Part shown: piece after piece, positions 55,243 to 64,000 of the stretch | Layout of the letters: the number at the start of each line of letters is the position of its first letter | Position numbering within the stretch: position 1 is the stretch's first letter | Source: Geodermatophilus sabuli | GTDB lineage: Bacteria > Actinomycetota > Actinomycetes > Mycobacteriales > Geodermatophilaceae | Direction of reading: 5' to 3' | Assembly (NCBI RefSeq): GCF_900215145.1 | Contig: NZ_OBDO01000010.1 | Span: 225,056-289,055 of the forward strand | Length of the DNA stretch: 64,000 nt | Notes under the pieces: generated by a model | Told to the model about the DNA's origin: nothing | Seen by the model: the letters and a program-made list of their open reading frames with translations, nothing else | Database searches by the model: none | Position numbers and translations under genes: made by a program

Positions 55243-57159
55243 TCAGTACGCCCGGGCGACCCCCACCACGTCACCGGCGCGCGCCGTCCAGCGGCCGGGC
55301 AACGGCCGGTCCCCGACGGCCCCGAACGGGACGACGGCGTCGGCCGCGCCCACCCGGTTGCTGTTGCGCAGGTAGAAGGCGTCCGTCCGGTAGACCCCGA
55401 TGGTGTCGGTGCCGTCGGCGTCCCAGTCCCCCACCGTCGGCTGGTCGGTCGCCGCCCCGTAGGGCACCACCGCGTCCGCCACCGGCCGCAGGTTGCTGTT
55501 GGCCAGGTAGTAGGTGCCCCGCCGCCACACCCCGACGGTGTCGAACGGATCGCCGTCCCAGTTGCCGACCACCAGCACGTCGCCCCGCTCACCGAACCAG
55601 AACGACCCGTCGGCCACCCCGGTGGTGTTGCTGTTGCGGAGGAACACCAGGCCCGATCGGTACACCCCGACGGTGTCCGTGCCGTTGCCGTCCCAGTCGC
55701 CGCAGACCGGCTGGTCCCCTGCCTGCCCGAAGCCGAACGTGGCCTCGGCCCGACCGGATCCGGCCGCGTTGGTGATGTGGAAGACACCGGTCCGGAAGAT
55801 GCCCAGCGTGTCGACCCCGTCGCCGTCCCAGTCGCAGGACACCGGGACGTCGCCGGGCTGGCCGAACAGGACCTCCTGGGCCGACGCCCCGACGACGTTG
55901 CCCGACCCGCGGTAGACGACGGGCTGCACGGGCACCGGCACGGGCGCCGCCACGCCGGTGATGGTGAACCAGTCCGACTTCAGGCCCAGCTTGGTACGGA
56001 CCGTGGCGCCGGTCGCGGTCACCGTCTTCGCGGTACCGATGATCTGGACCTGGGTGACCCGCCCGCCGTCGGCCCCCAGGCCGTTGCGCGCACTGACCCG
56101 GATGTCGGTCAGCGTGCCCACGCCGAAGGCGTCGGCGATCGTCGTGGCGGGAACGGCCTGCGCCCAGTTGTGGTGCGGAGAGGCGACGTCGCCGTCGTCC
56201 CGGATCGCCGGGAACACACCCCCCGCCGTCCAGCCACCGGTGGAGGAGCTGAACTCGGCGCGGACGATGCTCCCGGCCCCGTTGCGGAGCACCACCCCGG
56301 CGGTGGCGGCGATCGCGGCATCCGTCCGCCGGTCCTCGAGGGTGTTGTAGTTGGTCCCGGCCCCCAGGTAGACCTGGCACGACGTGGTGTCACATGTCTT
56401 CGCCCACGTGGAGCGGCCCTCGGCCCAGGCGTAGGAGCGAGCCGCCACGGACTGCGCCTTGAGCGCCTCCAGGCCCTTGCCGCCGGCGGCGTCGCCCCAG
56501 GACGCCGGGGACTCCCGCGGGACCACGCCGCGCAGGTAGTCCTCCATCCAGATGCTGTTGACGGTGTGCTGGGCGTTCGTGGCCCAGAGCACCGACAGCT
56601 CCCCCCGGTACTGCTTGGTGCCCGCCGGCGTGCAGAGGCTCAACATCGCGCGCAGGTCGTTGCCCGGCTCCACCGAGGAGACGACGCGCGAGTGGGGGAT
56701 CGTCGTCGTCCAGACCGCGGGGCTGGCGCAGCCGTAGCTGGTGGAGAGCACGAAGGAGCCGTCCGCCTGGGCCCGTACCCGGGCCGCCGAGCCGGCGCTC
56801 ACCGGGATGCCACCCACGGTGAAGTCACGACCGGAGGTCACGACCAGGTCGTCCCCCTCCTGGTCCATGAGCTGGACGGTGATGACGCCGTTGGCCTGCC
56901 CGGACTGCGTCGTCCCGCCGTAGTAGTGCGACAGGATCTGCGTGTAGGGCCAGCCGTGCTGGGTCGCGTAGCCGTAGGCGCCCCACTGCCCCAGGCCACG
57001 GCCGTGCCCCCAGCCGTGGCCGGTGAACTGGACGTCGCCGGTGATGGCCGCATCGGCAGCCGGTGCCGGAGCGACCAGCAGACCGGCGGCCACCAGGCCG
57101 GCACCGGCCAGGGCGGCCGTCGCCCACCGACGGGCGCGCCCGCGCAGGTCAGTACCCAC
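55243..57159 (-). CDS. secreted SpoIID/LytB-type lytic transglycosylase with DWDGDG repeats
   Basis: A 638-residue exported protein. The signal peptide is about 1-37. The SpoIID domain has FTGHGWGHGRGLGQWGAYG near residue 46 and IWMEDYLRGVVPRESPASWG, where Glu216 matches the catalytic Glu of SpoIID, then ALKAQSVAARSYA. From about 425, five repeats end the protein; the third reads VGNWDGDPFDTVGV. SpoIID cleaves glycan strands that have lost stem peptides. The gene overlaps the amidase gene by 11 bp, so the two wall enzymes are coupled. Confidence 0.88.
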   Translation of the reverse strand: MGTDLRGRARRWATAALAGAGLVAAGLLVAPAPAADAAITGDVQFTGHGWGHGRGLGQWGAYGYATQHGWPYTQILSHYYGGTTQSGQANGVITVQLMDQEGDDLVVTSGRDFTVGGIPVSAGSAARVRAQADGSFVLSTSYGCASPAVWTTTIPHSRVVSSVEPGNDLRAMLSLCTPAGTKQYRGELSVLWATNAQHTVNSIWMEDYLRGVVPRESPASWGDAAGGKGLEALKAQSVAARSYAWAEGRSTWAKTCDTTSCQVYLGAGTNYNTLEDRRTDAAIAATAGVVLRNGAGSIVRAEFSSSTGGWTAGGVFPAIRDDGDVASPHHNWAQAVPATTIADAFGVGTLTDIRVSARNGLGADGGRVTQVQIIGTAKTVTATGATVRTKLGLKSDWFTITGVAAPVPVPVQPVVYRGSGNVVGASAQEVLFGQPGDVPVSCDWDGDGVDTLGIFRTGVFHITNAAGSGRAEATFGFGQAGDQPVCGDWDGNGTDTVGVYRSGLVFLRNSNTTGVADGSFWFGERGDVLVVGNWDGDPFDTVGVWRRGTYYLANSNLRPVADAVVPYGAATDQPTVGDWDADGTDTIGVYRTDAFYLRNSNRVGAADAVVPFGAVGDRPLPGRWTARAGDVVGVARAY

Positions 57160-59125
57160 GGGAGACCCCCAGGGTGTCGGTGCCGTTGCCGTCCCAGTCG
57201 CCGAGCAGTGCCACGTCAGCGACGTCGCCGTACAGGACCGTCACGTCGGTCGAGCCGCGGGTGAGGCTGTTGGTCAGGTAGAACGTCGTGCCGCGGTGGA
57301 CCCCGATGGAGTCGCGGCCGGTGCCGCTCCAGTCGCCGCTGACGATGCGGTCGGTGCCGGCGCCGAAGGGCACCTGTCCGTTGGCCACCGGCCGCAGGTT
57401 GCTGTTGGTCCAGAAGAAGACGTTGCGCTGGTAGACGCCGACGGTGTCGAAGGGGTCACCGTCCCAGTTGCCCACGACCGGCTGCGCGTCGACGTTGCCG
57501 AACGCGAAGGCGCCCTGCGCCGGGCCCGTCGAGTTGGCGTTGCGCAGGTAGAACCAGCCGGCGCGCCACACACCGATGCTGTCCCTGCCGTCGCCGTCCC
57601 AGTCACCGCAGAGCGGCTTGTCGTTCGGGTTGCCGAACCAGAAGTCGGCCACCGGCGCGGCGTCCTGGGCGTTGGAGTCGAACAGGAAGAAGCGGCCCTT
57701 GCGGAAGACCCCGACGGTCGTGGTGCCGTCGCCGTTCCAGTCGCAGGCCAGCGGCTTGTCGCCGCGGTCGCCACGGGTCAGCTGGACGTCCGCCGGCCCG
57801 GGGGTGTTGGTGTTGCGCAGGAGGCTCTGCGCGGCGATCGGCCCACCGCCGGGCACCCACTTGGCGGCGACCATGGAGCGGATGTCGTTCATCCGGCTGT
57901 AGGCGTACTGGCCGGGGCAGGCGGTGGCCCCGACGTCGCGGTGGGCGAAGACCGTCGGCAGCTTCACCGCCACGCCGGCGGCGTACTTGGCCGTGCCACC
58001 GCCGCCCGAGGTGAGGGTGGTGGTCCCGCGCGGGTCGACGCCGTACAGGGACAGCTTCCAGGCGACGACGGCGGAGACCATCTCGAGCATCACCGTCGGC
58101 GGCGCGACGACGTCGTAGTTGCCGAGCATCGAGACACCGAAGGTGCCGGTGTTGAACCCACCGGCGTGCGCGCCGACGACGGTGCTCGCCAGGCCACCGG
58201 CCCGGCCCTCCCAGGCGCGGCCGAACTTGTCGACGACGACGTTGTAGCCGATGTCGCCCCACCCGCGGCTGACCGCGTGGTAGGCGTACATCGAGCGCAT
58301 GATCTGCGGGACGTCGGCGGCGGCGTAGTTGTTGCCGTCGGCCGTGTGGTGGATGGTCGCGGCCTTGATCGTCGGGGCGTACTCCGGGTCCCAACCCATC
58401 AGACCCTCGTCGGCGCCCCACTGCGCGCGGGAGAAGATGGCCGGCATCGTCGCGGCCGCGTTCGCCTGGTCGGTGATCTCGGGCTTGCCCGGGGTGGCGT
58501 CGGCCGCGCTCTTGCCGGGGTCGATCAGCTGCATCTGGACGTCCTGCGGCGTGCTGCCGTCCGCCGCCTGGACCACGACCTCGACGCCGCGCGCGGAGCC
58601 GGTCCACACCGGGGCGGTGCCTCCGCGGACGTCGGCCCCGGCGGGCGCGGTCCCCGCCTCCTGCTCGACGTCGTCCTCCTCGACGGTGGTCCACGCCCCC
58701 CAACCACCCGAGGCCTTCCTCACCCGGAGCTGGACGGTCACCCCGGTCACCGACTCGTCCTCGGCCCACGTGACACCGACCGCCGAGAACGGCTCGGTGT
58801 CCGGCTGGGCGACGGTGAGCGCGGGCACGCCGTCGATCTCCTTGCCGGAGCTGGCGACCTCGTCACCGGCGGCCGTCGTCGCCGGCTCGGGCGGCAGCCC
58901 GGCGGACGGGGCGTCGACCGGTGCCGCGGGGCCCGCGTCGACGACAGCACCGTCGGCGGTCACGACGGCGGCGTCCGCGGGCGCCTCGACCGACCCCAGG
59001 TCAACCGCCTCGATGGAGGGCGCGACCGGCTCGGCGTCAGGCGCGGGAGCTGCGTAGACGGGCAGGACGAGGACGGTCCCGGTGAGGACGAGGAAGGCGG
59101 ACGAGGCGATGAGTGTGCGGCGCAC
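57149..59125 (-). CDS. secreted PGRP-type N-acetylmuramoyl-L-alanine amidase with DWDGDG repeats
   Basis: A 658-residue exported zinc amidase, similar in layout to Rv3811. The signal peptide is about 1-26, followed by a Pro/Ala linker and a beta domain (110-205). The amidase domain (about 228-410) holds zinc ligands in TIHHTADGNNY (His259), FAHRDVGATACPG (His395 region and Cys403), and the Tyr in GDIGYNVVVDKFG. Five repeats follow from about 440; the third again reads VGNWDGDPFDTVGV, as in the SpoIID protein. GTG with GGAGGAA 8 nt upstream. It cuts stem peptides from glycan, the step SpoIID needs. Confidence 0.9.
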   Translation of the reverse strand: MRRTLIASSAFLVLTGTVLVLPVYAAPAPDAEPVAPSIEAVDLGSVEAPADAAVVTADGAVVDAGPAAPVDAPSAGLPPEPATTAAGDEVASSGKEIDGVPALTVAQPDTEPFSAVGVTWAEDESVTGVTVQLRVRKASGGWGAWTTVEEDDVEQEAGTAPAGADVRGGTAPVWTGSARGVEVVVQAADGSTPQDVQMQLIDPGKSAADATPGKPEITDQANAAATMPAIFSRAQWGADEGLMGWDPEYAPTIKAATIHHTADGNNYAAADVPQIMRSMYAYHAVSRGWGDIGYNVVVDKFGRAWEGRAGGLASTVVGAHAGGFNTGTFGVSMLGNYDVVAPPTVMLEMVSAVVAWKLSLYGVDPRGTTTLTSGGGGTAKYAAGVAVKLPTVFAHRDVGATACPGQYAYSRMNDIRSMVAAKWVPGGGPIAAQSLLRNTNTPGPADVQLTRGDRGDKPLACDWNGDGTTTVGVFRKGRFFLFDSNAQDAAPVADFWFGNPNDKPLCGDWDGDGRDSIGVWRAGWFYLRNANSTGPAQGAFAFGNVDAQPVVGNWDGDPFDTVGVYQRNVFFWTNSNLRPVANGQVPFGAGTDRIVSGDWSGTGRDSIGVHRGTTFYLTNSLTRGSTDVTVLYGDVADVALLGDWDGNGTDTLGVSRGY

Positions 59126-59363
59126 GAACTGGTTCCTCCGTTGGGCGAGCGGGAGCCCGGTGACACGGCGAGACGGACCCGTACCGCAGCTTCATCGTCA
59201 GGAGGGGACTACAGCTTGAGGCGCGCCGCTCACCGACGGTGATTGTCGCGAAGAGGAAACCACCGCTCTCGGCGGCTTCACCAGCCTCTGTGACCTTCGG
59301 ACGCTCGATCCGCCCCTCGGGTCACCCGTGCACCAGCAGTCACCGGAGGGGCACGCCCCGGCG

Positions 59364-60242
59364 TCACCAGGAGCGCAGGGCCTCCGCCAGCGCCGTCCGC
59401 CACGCCCGCGGCGCCGGCAGCCCCGCGGCGCTCCAGGCGCCGGTGTCGAGCACCGAGTACGCCGGCCGGGGGGCCGGCCGCGGGAAGGCGTCGGTGGTGG
59501 TGGGCAGGACCCGGTCGGGATCAGCCCCCCGCTCCTCGAAGACCGCCCGCGCCACCTCCCACCAGCTCGCGGCGCCGGTGTTGGTGTAGTGCAGGACCGG
59601 TGGCGCCGGCTCCTCCCGGGAACCGAGTGCCACCAGGCCACGGGCCAGGTCCAGGGACCAGGTCGGGGAGCCCACCTGGTCGGTCACGACCGACACCGTC
59701 GGCCGCTCGCGCTCCAGGCGGAGCATCGTGCGGACGAAGTTGCCGCCGTGCTCCCCGTAGACCCAGGCGGTGCGCACCGTCGTGGCGTCCCCACCGGCCG
59801 CGGCGACCGCCCGCTCGCCGGCGGCCTTGGTGCGGCCGTACACCGAGCGGGGGGCGGTGGGCGCGTCGACCGGATAGGGCTCGGTGGCCGAACCGTCGAA
59901 GACGTAGTCGGTGGAGACGTGCACCAGGCGCCCGGCACCGGCCATCTCCTGGGCGAGCCACCCCGGCGCGTCGCCGTTCACCCGCTGGGCCGTGCCCTCG
60001 TCGGTCTCGGCGTCGTCGACCGCGGTGTAGGCGGCGGCGTTGAGCAGGACGGCGCGCTCCCCGCGGTCCCGCACACCGGCGAGCCAGTCGCGGAGGCAGC
60101 CGCGCACCGCCCCCTCGTCGGTGAGGTCGACCTCCGCGCGGCCGACGGCGGTGACCCGGTCCCCCGGCCGGCCGGCCAGGACGTCGAGCAGGTCGTGCCC
60201 CACCTGGCCGCGGGCGCCGGTCACCAGCCAGGAGGTCGTCAT
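59364..60242 (-). CDS. rmlD: dTDP-4-dehydrorhamnose reductase
   Basis: A 292-residue NADPH-dependent reductase giving dTDP-rhamnose. NAD(P) loop WLVTGARGQVGHDLLDVL, LNAAAYTAVDDAETDE, HVSTDYVFDG, and YGRTKAAGE with the catalytic Tyr and Lys. RTAWVYGEHGGNFV follows. The ATG overlaps the rmlB stop by 4 bp. Equivalent of Rv3266c. Confidence 0.96.
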   Translation of the reverse strand: MTTSWLVTGARGQVGHDLLDVLAGRPGDRVTAVGRAEVDLTDEGAVRGCLRDWLAGVRDRGERAVLLNAAAYTAVDDAETDEGTAQRVNGDAPGWLAQEMAGAGRLVHVSTDYVFDGSATEPYPVDAPTAPRSVYGRTKAAGERAVAAAGGDATTVRTAWVYGEHGGNFVRTMLRLERERPTVSVVTDQVGSPTWSLDLARGLVALGSREEPAPPVLHYTNTGAASWWEVARAVFEERGADPDRVLPTTTDAFPRPAPRPAYSVLDTGAWSAAGLPAPRAWRTALAEALRSW

Positions 60243-61234
60243 GCCCGGGCCGTGGCCGCCGCGGCCTTGAGCGGCCCCCACCAGGCCCGGTTGTCCCGGT
60301 ACCACTGCACGGTGAGGGCCAGCCCGTCCTCGAAGGTCATGCGGGGCGCGTAGCCGAGCGCGGCGGTCTTGGAGTAGTCGACGGAGTAGCGCAGGTCGTG
60401 GCCGCCGCCGCGCGGGTCGACGATGTGTTGCACGGAGCTCCAGTCGCGGCCCGTCGCCTCCAGCAGCTTCTCGGTCAGCTCCCGGTTGGACAGCTCGCGG
60501 CCGCCCCCGATGTTGTAGAACTCGCCGGGCAGCCCCTTCTCCACCACCAGCTGGATCCCGCGGCAGTGGTCGTCGACGAACAGCCAGTCGCGGACGTTGG
60601 CGCCCTCCCCGTACAGCGGCACCTTCTCCCCGTCGAGCAGGTTGGTCACGAACAGCGGGATGACCTTCTCCGGGAAGTGGTACGGCCCGTAGTTGTTGCT
60701 GCACCGGGTGATGGAGATGTTCAGCCCGTAGGTCTTGGCGTACGCCCGGGCGATGAGGTCACTGCCGGCCTTGGCCGCCGAGTAGGGCGAGTTCGGCTCG
60801 AGGATGTGGTCCTCCGTCCAGGAGCCCTCGTCGATCGAGCCGTACACCTCGTCGGTGGAGACGTGCAGCACGCGGCCCACGCCGTGCCGCAGGCACGCCT
60901 CGAACACCTGCTGGGCACCCAGCACGTTGGTGAGGACGAAGTCGGCCGCGCCGGTGATGGAGCGGTCGACGTGGGACTCGGCGGCGAAGTTCACGACGAC
61001 GTCGACGCCGGGGAGCGCGGCGTCCAGGTCCGCCGGGACGCAGATGTCACCCCGGACGAAGCGGTACCGCGGATCGTCGGCGACCGGGGCGAGGTTCGCC
61101 AGGTTCCCGGCGTACGTCAGCTTGTCGAAGACGACGACCTCGGCGTCCTCGAACCCGGGGTACCCGCCGCTCAGCATGGTCCGGACGTAGTGGGAGCCGA
61201 TGAACCCGGCACCGCCAGTGACCAAGATGCGCAC
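60239..61234 (-). CDS. rmlB: dTDP-glucose 4,6-dehydratase
   Basis: A 331-residue NAD-dependent dehydratase. NAD loop RILVTGGAGFIGSHYVRTML, NFAAESHVDRSI, the catalytic HVSTDEVYGSIDEG (Thr, Asp, Glu) and YSAAKAGSDLIARAY (Tyr, Lys). RCSNNYGPYHFPEKVIPLF completes the site. GTG start with GAGGGG 8 nt upstream; longer in-frame sequence upstream is not conserved-looking. In M. tuberculosis rmlB lies elsewhere, so the rmlBD pair here is a local arrangement. Confidence 0.96.
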   Translation of the reverse strand: MRILVTGGAGFIGSHYVRTMLSGGYPGFEDAEVVVFDKLTYAGNLANLAPVADDPRYRFVRGDICVPADLDAALPGVDVVVNFAAESHVDRSITGAADFVLTNVLGAQQVFEACLRHGVGRVLHVSTDEVYGSIDEGSWTEDHILEPNSPYSAAKAGSDLIARAYAKTYGLNISITRCSNNYGPYHFPEKVIPLFVTNLLDGEKVPLYGEGANVRDWLFVDDHCRGIQLVVEKGLPGEFYNIGGGRELSNRELTEKLLEATGRDWSSVQHIVDPRGGGHDLRYSVDYSKTAALGYAPRMTFEDGLALTVQWYRDNRAWWGPLKAAAATARA

Positions 61235-61508
61235 GCGTTGACCCCTCGTTCCCGCCGGGCAGACCCCGGCACTCGGCTCCAGTCTCCCGCATCGGGATCG
61301 CACCCCGGAGTGCAGCGTGTGACCCGTGCGCCCGGTGAGCCCGGGAGGGGCCAGGTGGGCGGACGGGTCCGTGTCGGAGGGCTCCGCAGCTCTCCCGGCG
61401 CAACTAGCATCGCCGCCACGGACGTCCGGCCAGCGGACGCCGGCGCCCGTCGGCGCACCCGGTCGAGGCCGGGCTCCCGTCCCCGCACCGATGTGAGGAT
61501 CGAATCCC

Positions 61509-63074
61509 GTGAGCGACGAGCGGAACAAGGACGCCGGCCGGGGTGGCCGTCCGCTACCCGCGCGACTCGATCCGCGCAGCGGACGCCCGCCGCGCACGAG
61601 GGCGACCCCTCCCCCGGTCTCGGATGCGGCGGCCGAACAGGGTCCGGCCCCCCGGTCCGGCGCGGCGCGCGGACGAAGCCGCCTGGTCGTCGCCACCCGC
61701 GTGGTCGCCGCCGTGCTCGCGGTCGTCATCCTCGCGGCCAGCGGGTGGGGCTGGTACCTCGGCCAGGTGGCCGACGCCAGCGTCAACCGCACCGACGCCA
61801 TCCCCAGCGACGGCAACTCCGACAGCGCCGATGTCCACGAGGCCATGAACCTCCTGCTGGTCGGCAGCGACAGCCGCAGCCGGCTGACCCCGGAGCAGCT
61901 CGGGCAGCTCACCGCCGGTGAGGACGCCGGCCTCAACACCGACACGATGATCCTGGTGCACGTCCCGGCCGACGGCTCCAAGGCGTCGTTCGTCTCCTTC
62001 CCCCGCGACTCCTACGTGCAGATCCCCGGCCACGGCTGGGACAAGCTCAACGCCGCATACGCCGTCGGCTACTACGGGCTGCCCGACGGCACCGACGAGG
62101 CCGCCCGGCAGGCCGCCGGCGCCCAGTTGCTCATCCAGACCGTCAGCGGCGTCAGCGGTCTGCAGATCGACCACTACGCCGAGGTGGACCTGCTCGGCTT
62201 CTTCCAGCTGTCCAGCGTGATCGGCGGCGTGGAGGTCAACCTGTGCACCCCCGTGCGGGACAGCTACTCGGGCGTCAACCTGCCCGCGGGCGTCCAGACG
62301 ATCAGCGGTGAGCAGGCCCTGGCCTTCGTCCGTCAGCGGCACGGCCTCCCCCGCGGCGACTTCGACCGGATCGTCCGCCAGCAGACGTTCATCGCCGGGA
62401 TGATCCGCAAGATGCTGTCGGACAACGTGCTCCTCGACCTGGGCAAGCAGCGGCAGCTCGTGGAGGCGGCCGCCGGCTCGCTGACCGTCGACGAGAGCCT
62501 GGACCTGTTCGGCCTGGCCACGCAGCTGCAGTCGGTCACCGCCGGCAGCATCCAGTTCCAGACCGTCCCGTACGTCGGAGACGACCGGGACGACCAGGGC
62601 CGGTCGATCATCCGGCTGGCCGACGAGGACACCCTCCAGGACTTCTTCGTCCAGCTGTCGGCCGAGCCCGCCGCTCCCGGGGACGAGCCCGCGGCGCCGC
62701 AGCCGGTCGCCCCGTCGGCCGTCACGGTCAGCGTCCTCAACGGCTCCGGCGTGCCCGGGCTGGCCGCCGACGCGGCGGCCGAGCTGACCGCCGGCGGGTT
62801 CGTCGTGGGCAGCACGGGCAACGCCGACTCCGCGGACCACGACCGGACCGTCGTCCGGTACGCCTCCGGCGACGAGGGTCTCGCCGCCACGGTCGCCGCC
62901 GCCATCCCCGGCGCGGTCACCGAGGTCGGCGAGGACGCCGTCTCCGGGACCGTCCAGCTAGTCCTCGGCGCCGACTTCAACGGCGTGGGCCAGGCCGTCG
63001 ACCCCGCCGCGCCCGCTGCGCCGGTGGAGGGCGAGGACGCCCGCACCGCCGCGGACACCGGCTGCATCAACTGA
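61509..63074 (+). CDS. LytR-CpsA-Psr family wall polymer ligase
   Basis: A 521-residue protein. A basic, Pro/Arg-rich N-terminus precedes one TM segment (VVATRVVAAVLAVVILAASG). The LCP domain is about 112-290, with LLLVGSDSRSR, NTDTMILVHV, FVSFPRDSYVQIPGHGWDKL and RQRHGLPRGDFDRIVRQQ, whose Arg and Asp bind the lipid pyrophosphate. A LytR_C domain (VTVSVLNGSGVPGLAADAA) ends it. Its equivalent Rv3267 attaches arabinogalactan to peptidoglycan. GTG start with GAGGA 9 nt upstream. Next to rmlB/rmlD, divergently. Confidence 0.94.
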   Translation: MSDERNKDAGRGGRPLPARLDPRSGRPPRTRATPPPVSDAAAEQGPAPRSGAARGRSRLVVATRVVAAVLAVVILAASGWGWYLGQVADASVNRTDAIPSDGNSDSADVHEAMNLLLVGSDSRSRLTPEQLGQLTAGEDAGLNTDTMILVHVPADGSKASFVSFPRDSYVQIPGHGWDKLNAAYAVGYYGLPDGTDEAARQAAGAQLLIQTVSGVSGLQIDHYAEVDLLGFFQLSSVIGGVEVNLCTPVRDSYSGVNLPAGVQTISGEQALAFVRQRHGLPRGDFDRIVRQQTFIAGMIRKMLSDNVLLDLGKQRQLVEAAAGSLTVDESLDLFGLATQLQSVTAGSIQFQTVPYVGDDRDDQGRSIIRLADEDTLQDFFVQLSAEPAAPGDEPAAPQPVAPSAVTVSVLNGSGVPGLAADAAAELTAGGFVVGSTGNADSADHDRTVVRYASGDEGLAATVAAAIPGAVTEVGEDAVSGTVQLVLGADFNGVGQAVDPAAPAAPVEGEDARTAADTGCIN

Positions 63075-63865
63075 TGGCCGACACCCCCGCCGACCTGCTG
63101 GCCGCCCGGCTGCGACGGGACGCGGCCGCGCCGCTGGTCACGTACTACGACGACACCACCGGCGAGCGGGTGGAGCTCTCCGGCGCGACGCTGGCCAACT
63201 GGGTGGCCAAGACGGCGAACCTGCTGCAGGACGAGTTCGACGTCACCGCCGGCAGCACGGTGGCGCTCGCGCTGCCGGTGCACTGGCAGACCGCGGCGGC
63301 GCTGCTGGCGGTGTGGAGCTGCGGTGCCACGGTGCTCGACACCGCGGCCGAGGACGACGGCCGGCTGGACGGCGCCGACGTCGTCCTGGCCGCGCAGGAC
63401 CGGCTGGCGCCGCTCGAGGAGCAGGACCTCCCGGAGCTGCTGGGCCTGTCGCTGCACCCGCTGGGCCTCGGCATGACCGGCTACTCCGGGCCGGCCCGCG
63501 ACTTCGCGCTCGAGGTGCGCGCGCACGGCGACGTCTTCTCGCCCTGGCAGCAGCCCGACCCGGGCGCACCGGGGCTGGCCCTCGGCGGGCTCGAGCTCAC
63601 CCTCGGCGGCCTCGTCGACACCGCGCGGGAGCTAGCCGGTCGCCTGGAGCTCGCCGCCGGTGACCGCGTGCTCGTCGACGAGCGCACCGCCGAGGAGGCC
63701 GGCCCGGTGGCCTGGCTGCTCACCCCCCTGGCCGCTGGCGCCTCGATCGTGCTGGTCCACTCCCCCGTGGCCGGGACGCTGCCCGCCCGTGCGGCCGCCG
63801 AACGGGTGACGGCTACGCTCGGCTGCACGATCGAGGGCATCCGCGAGCTGGGCCGCCCCGCCTGA
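63074..63865 (+). CDS. TIGR03089 family protein (AMP-ligase-like, unknown role)
   Basis: A 263-residue protein equivalent to Rv3268. It resembles the N-terminal part of acyl-CoA synthetases (RVELSGATLANWVAKTANLL, ALALPVHWQTAAALLAVWSC), but lacks the complete adenylate-forming motifs and the C-terminal domain. Its function is unknown, and its constant place beside the LCP ligase suggests a wall-related job. The ATG overlaps the LCP stop by 1 bp. Confidence 0.88.
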   Translation: MADTPADLLAARLRRDAAAPLVTYYDDTTGERVELSGATLANWVAKTANLLQDEFDVTAGSTVALALPVHWQTAAALLAVWSCGATVLDTAAEDDGRLDGADVVLAAQDRLAPLEEQDLPELLGLSLHPLGLGMTGYSGPARDFALEVRAHGDVFSPWQQPDPGAPGLALGGLELTLGGLVDTARELAGRLELAAGDRVLVDERTAEEAGPVAWLLTPLAAGASIVLVHSPVAGTLPARAAAERVTATLGCTIEGIRELGRPA

Positions 63866-63907
63866 CACAGGAGCACCCAGCCGCCCGGAACGGACGGTGG
63901 TTGCTGC

Positions 63908-64000
63908 ATGGACAAGGTGGTGGACAGTGCTGCCGCGGCGGTGGCCGACGTGCCCGATGGCGCGGTGCTGGGGGTGGGCGGGTTCGGGTTGTGTGGCGTG
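63908..64000 (+). CDS. 3-oxoacid CoA-transferase subunit A (5' end only)
   Basis: Only 31 codons are inside the window: MDKVVDSAAAAVADVPDGAV then GVGGFGLCG. This is the typical start of the alpha subunit of succinyl-CoA:3-ketoacid or acetoacetate CoA-transferases, with its Gly-rich loop. Subunit B is expected just beyond the right edge. It begins 42 bp after the TIGR03089 gene. Confidence 0.8.
   Translation, partial: MDKVVDSAAAAVADVPDGAVLGVGGFGLCGV

Noticed and set aside
63074..63865. Acyl-CoA synthetase
   Set aside because: The fold is similar but the protein is half length and lacks complete adenylation motifs; TIGR03089 is the better label.

Overview
The window is very GC-rich, uses many GTG starts, packs genes with 4-bp stop/start overlaps and carries actinobacterial marker genes (whiB2, mtrAB-lpqB, F420 genes fbiA/fbiB, long-form HPF, DUF3499, TIGR03089). 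Gene content and style fit a non-mycolate actinobacterium, most likely of the Geodermatophilaceae (Blastococcus/Geodermatophilus/Modestobacter type). That placement is inference from style and gene order, not from a marker phylogeny. No rRNA, tRNA, CRISPR array, transposase or phage gene was seen.

Bases 1-33.2 kb and 59.4-63.9 kb follow the gene order of Mycobacterium tuberculosis Rv3240c to Rv3268: secA, HPF, comF, lpqB, mtrB, mtrA, ahcY, manA, a TobH-like SIS protein, phosphomannomutase, DUF3499, a zincin-like protein, whiB2, fbiA, fbiB, then manC, wbbL, rmlD, an LCP ligase and TIGR03089. Inserted at 12.7-19.5 kb is a cell-envelope cassette: a TylF-like methyltransferase, a GlfT2-type galactofuranosyltransferase, and a tightly overlapping GT2 / GtrA / YfhO-like trio that resembles the three-component glycosylation machines of Firmicutes.

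Bases 33-61 kb form a surface-polymer and cell-wall region. It holds dTDP-rhamnose synthesis (rmlA, rmlB, rmlD; rmlC not seen), GDP-mannose synthesis (manC, with manA and the phosphomannomutase upstream), the galactan set (glf, glfT1, glfT2, wbbL, and the Wzm/Wzt ABC exporter, which in M. tuberculosis lie in a separate Rv3779-Rv3811 locus), a flippase with GT2 and DUF2304 genes, and an LCP ligase. Among them sit secreted proteins that share a roughly 45-residue DWDGDG-type repeat: a PGRP amidase, a SpoIID-type lytic enzyme, an SGNH hydrolase, two repeat-only proteins and one truncated copy. Together these genes could build, export, attach and remodel a rhamnose-linked galactofuran wall polymer.

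Two non-coding patterns stand out. At least seven copies of a GGACCCC...GGGGCC double-hairpin element sit immediately after stop codons between 5.4 and 32.1 kb, and none is seen from 34 kb on. About eight genes have a TANNNT -10 box 6-8 nt from the start codon, which predicts leaderless mRNAs. Two genes appear to start at CTG.
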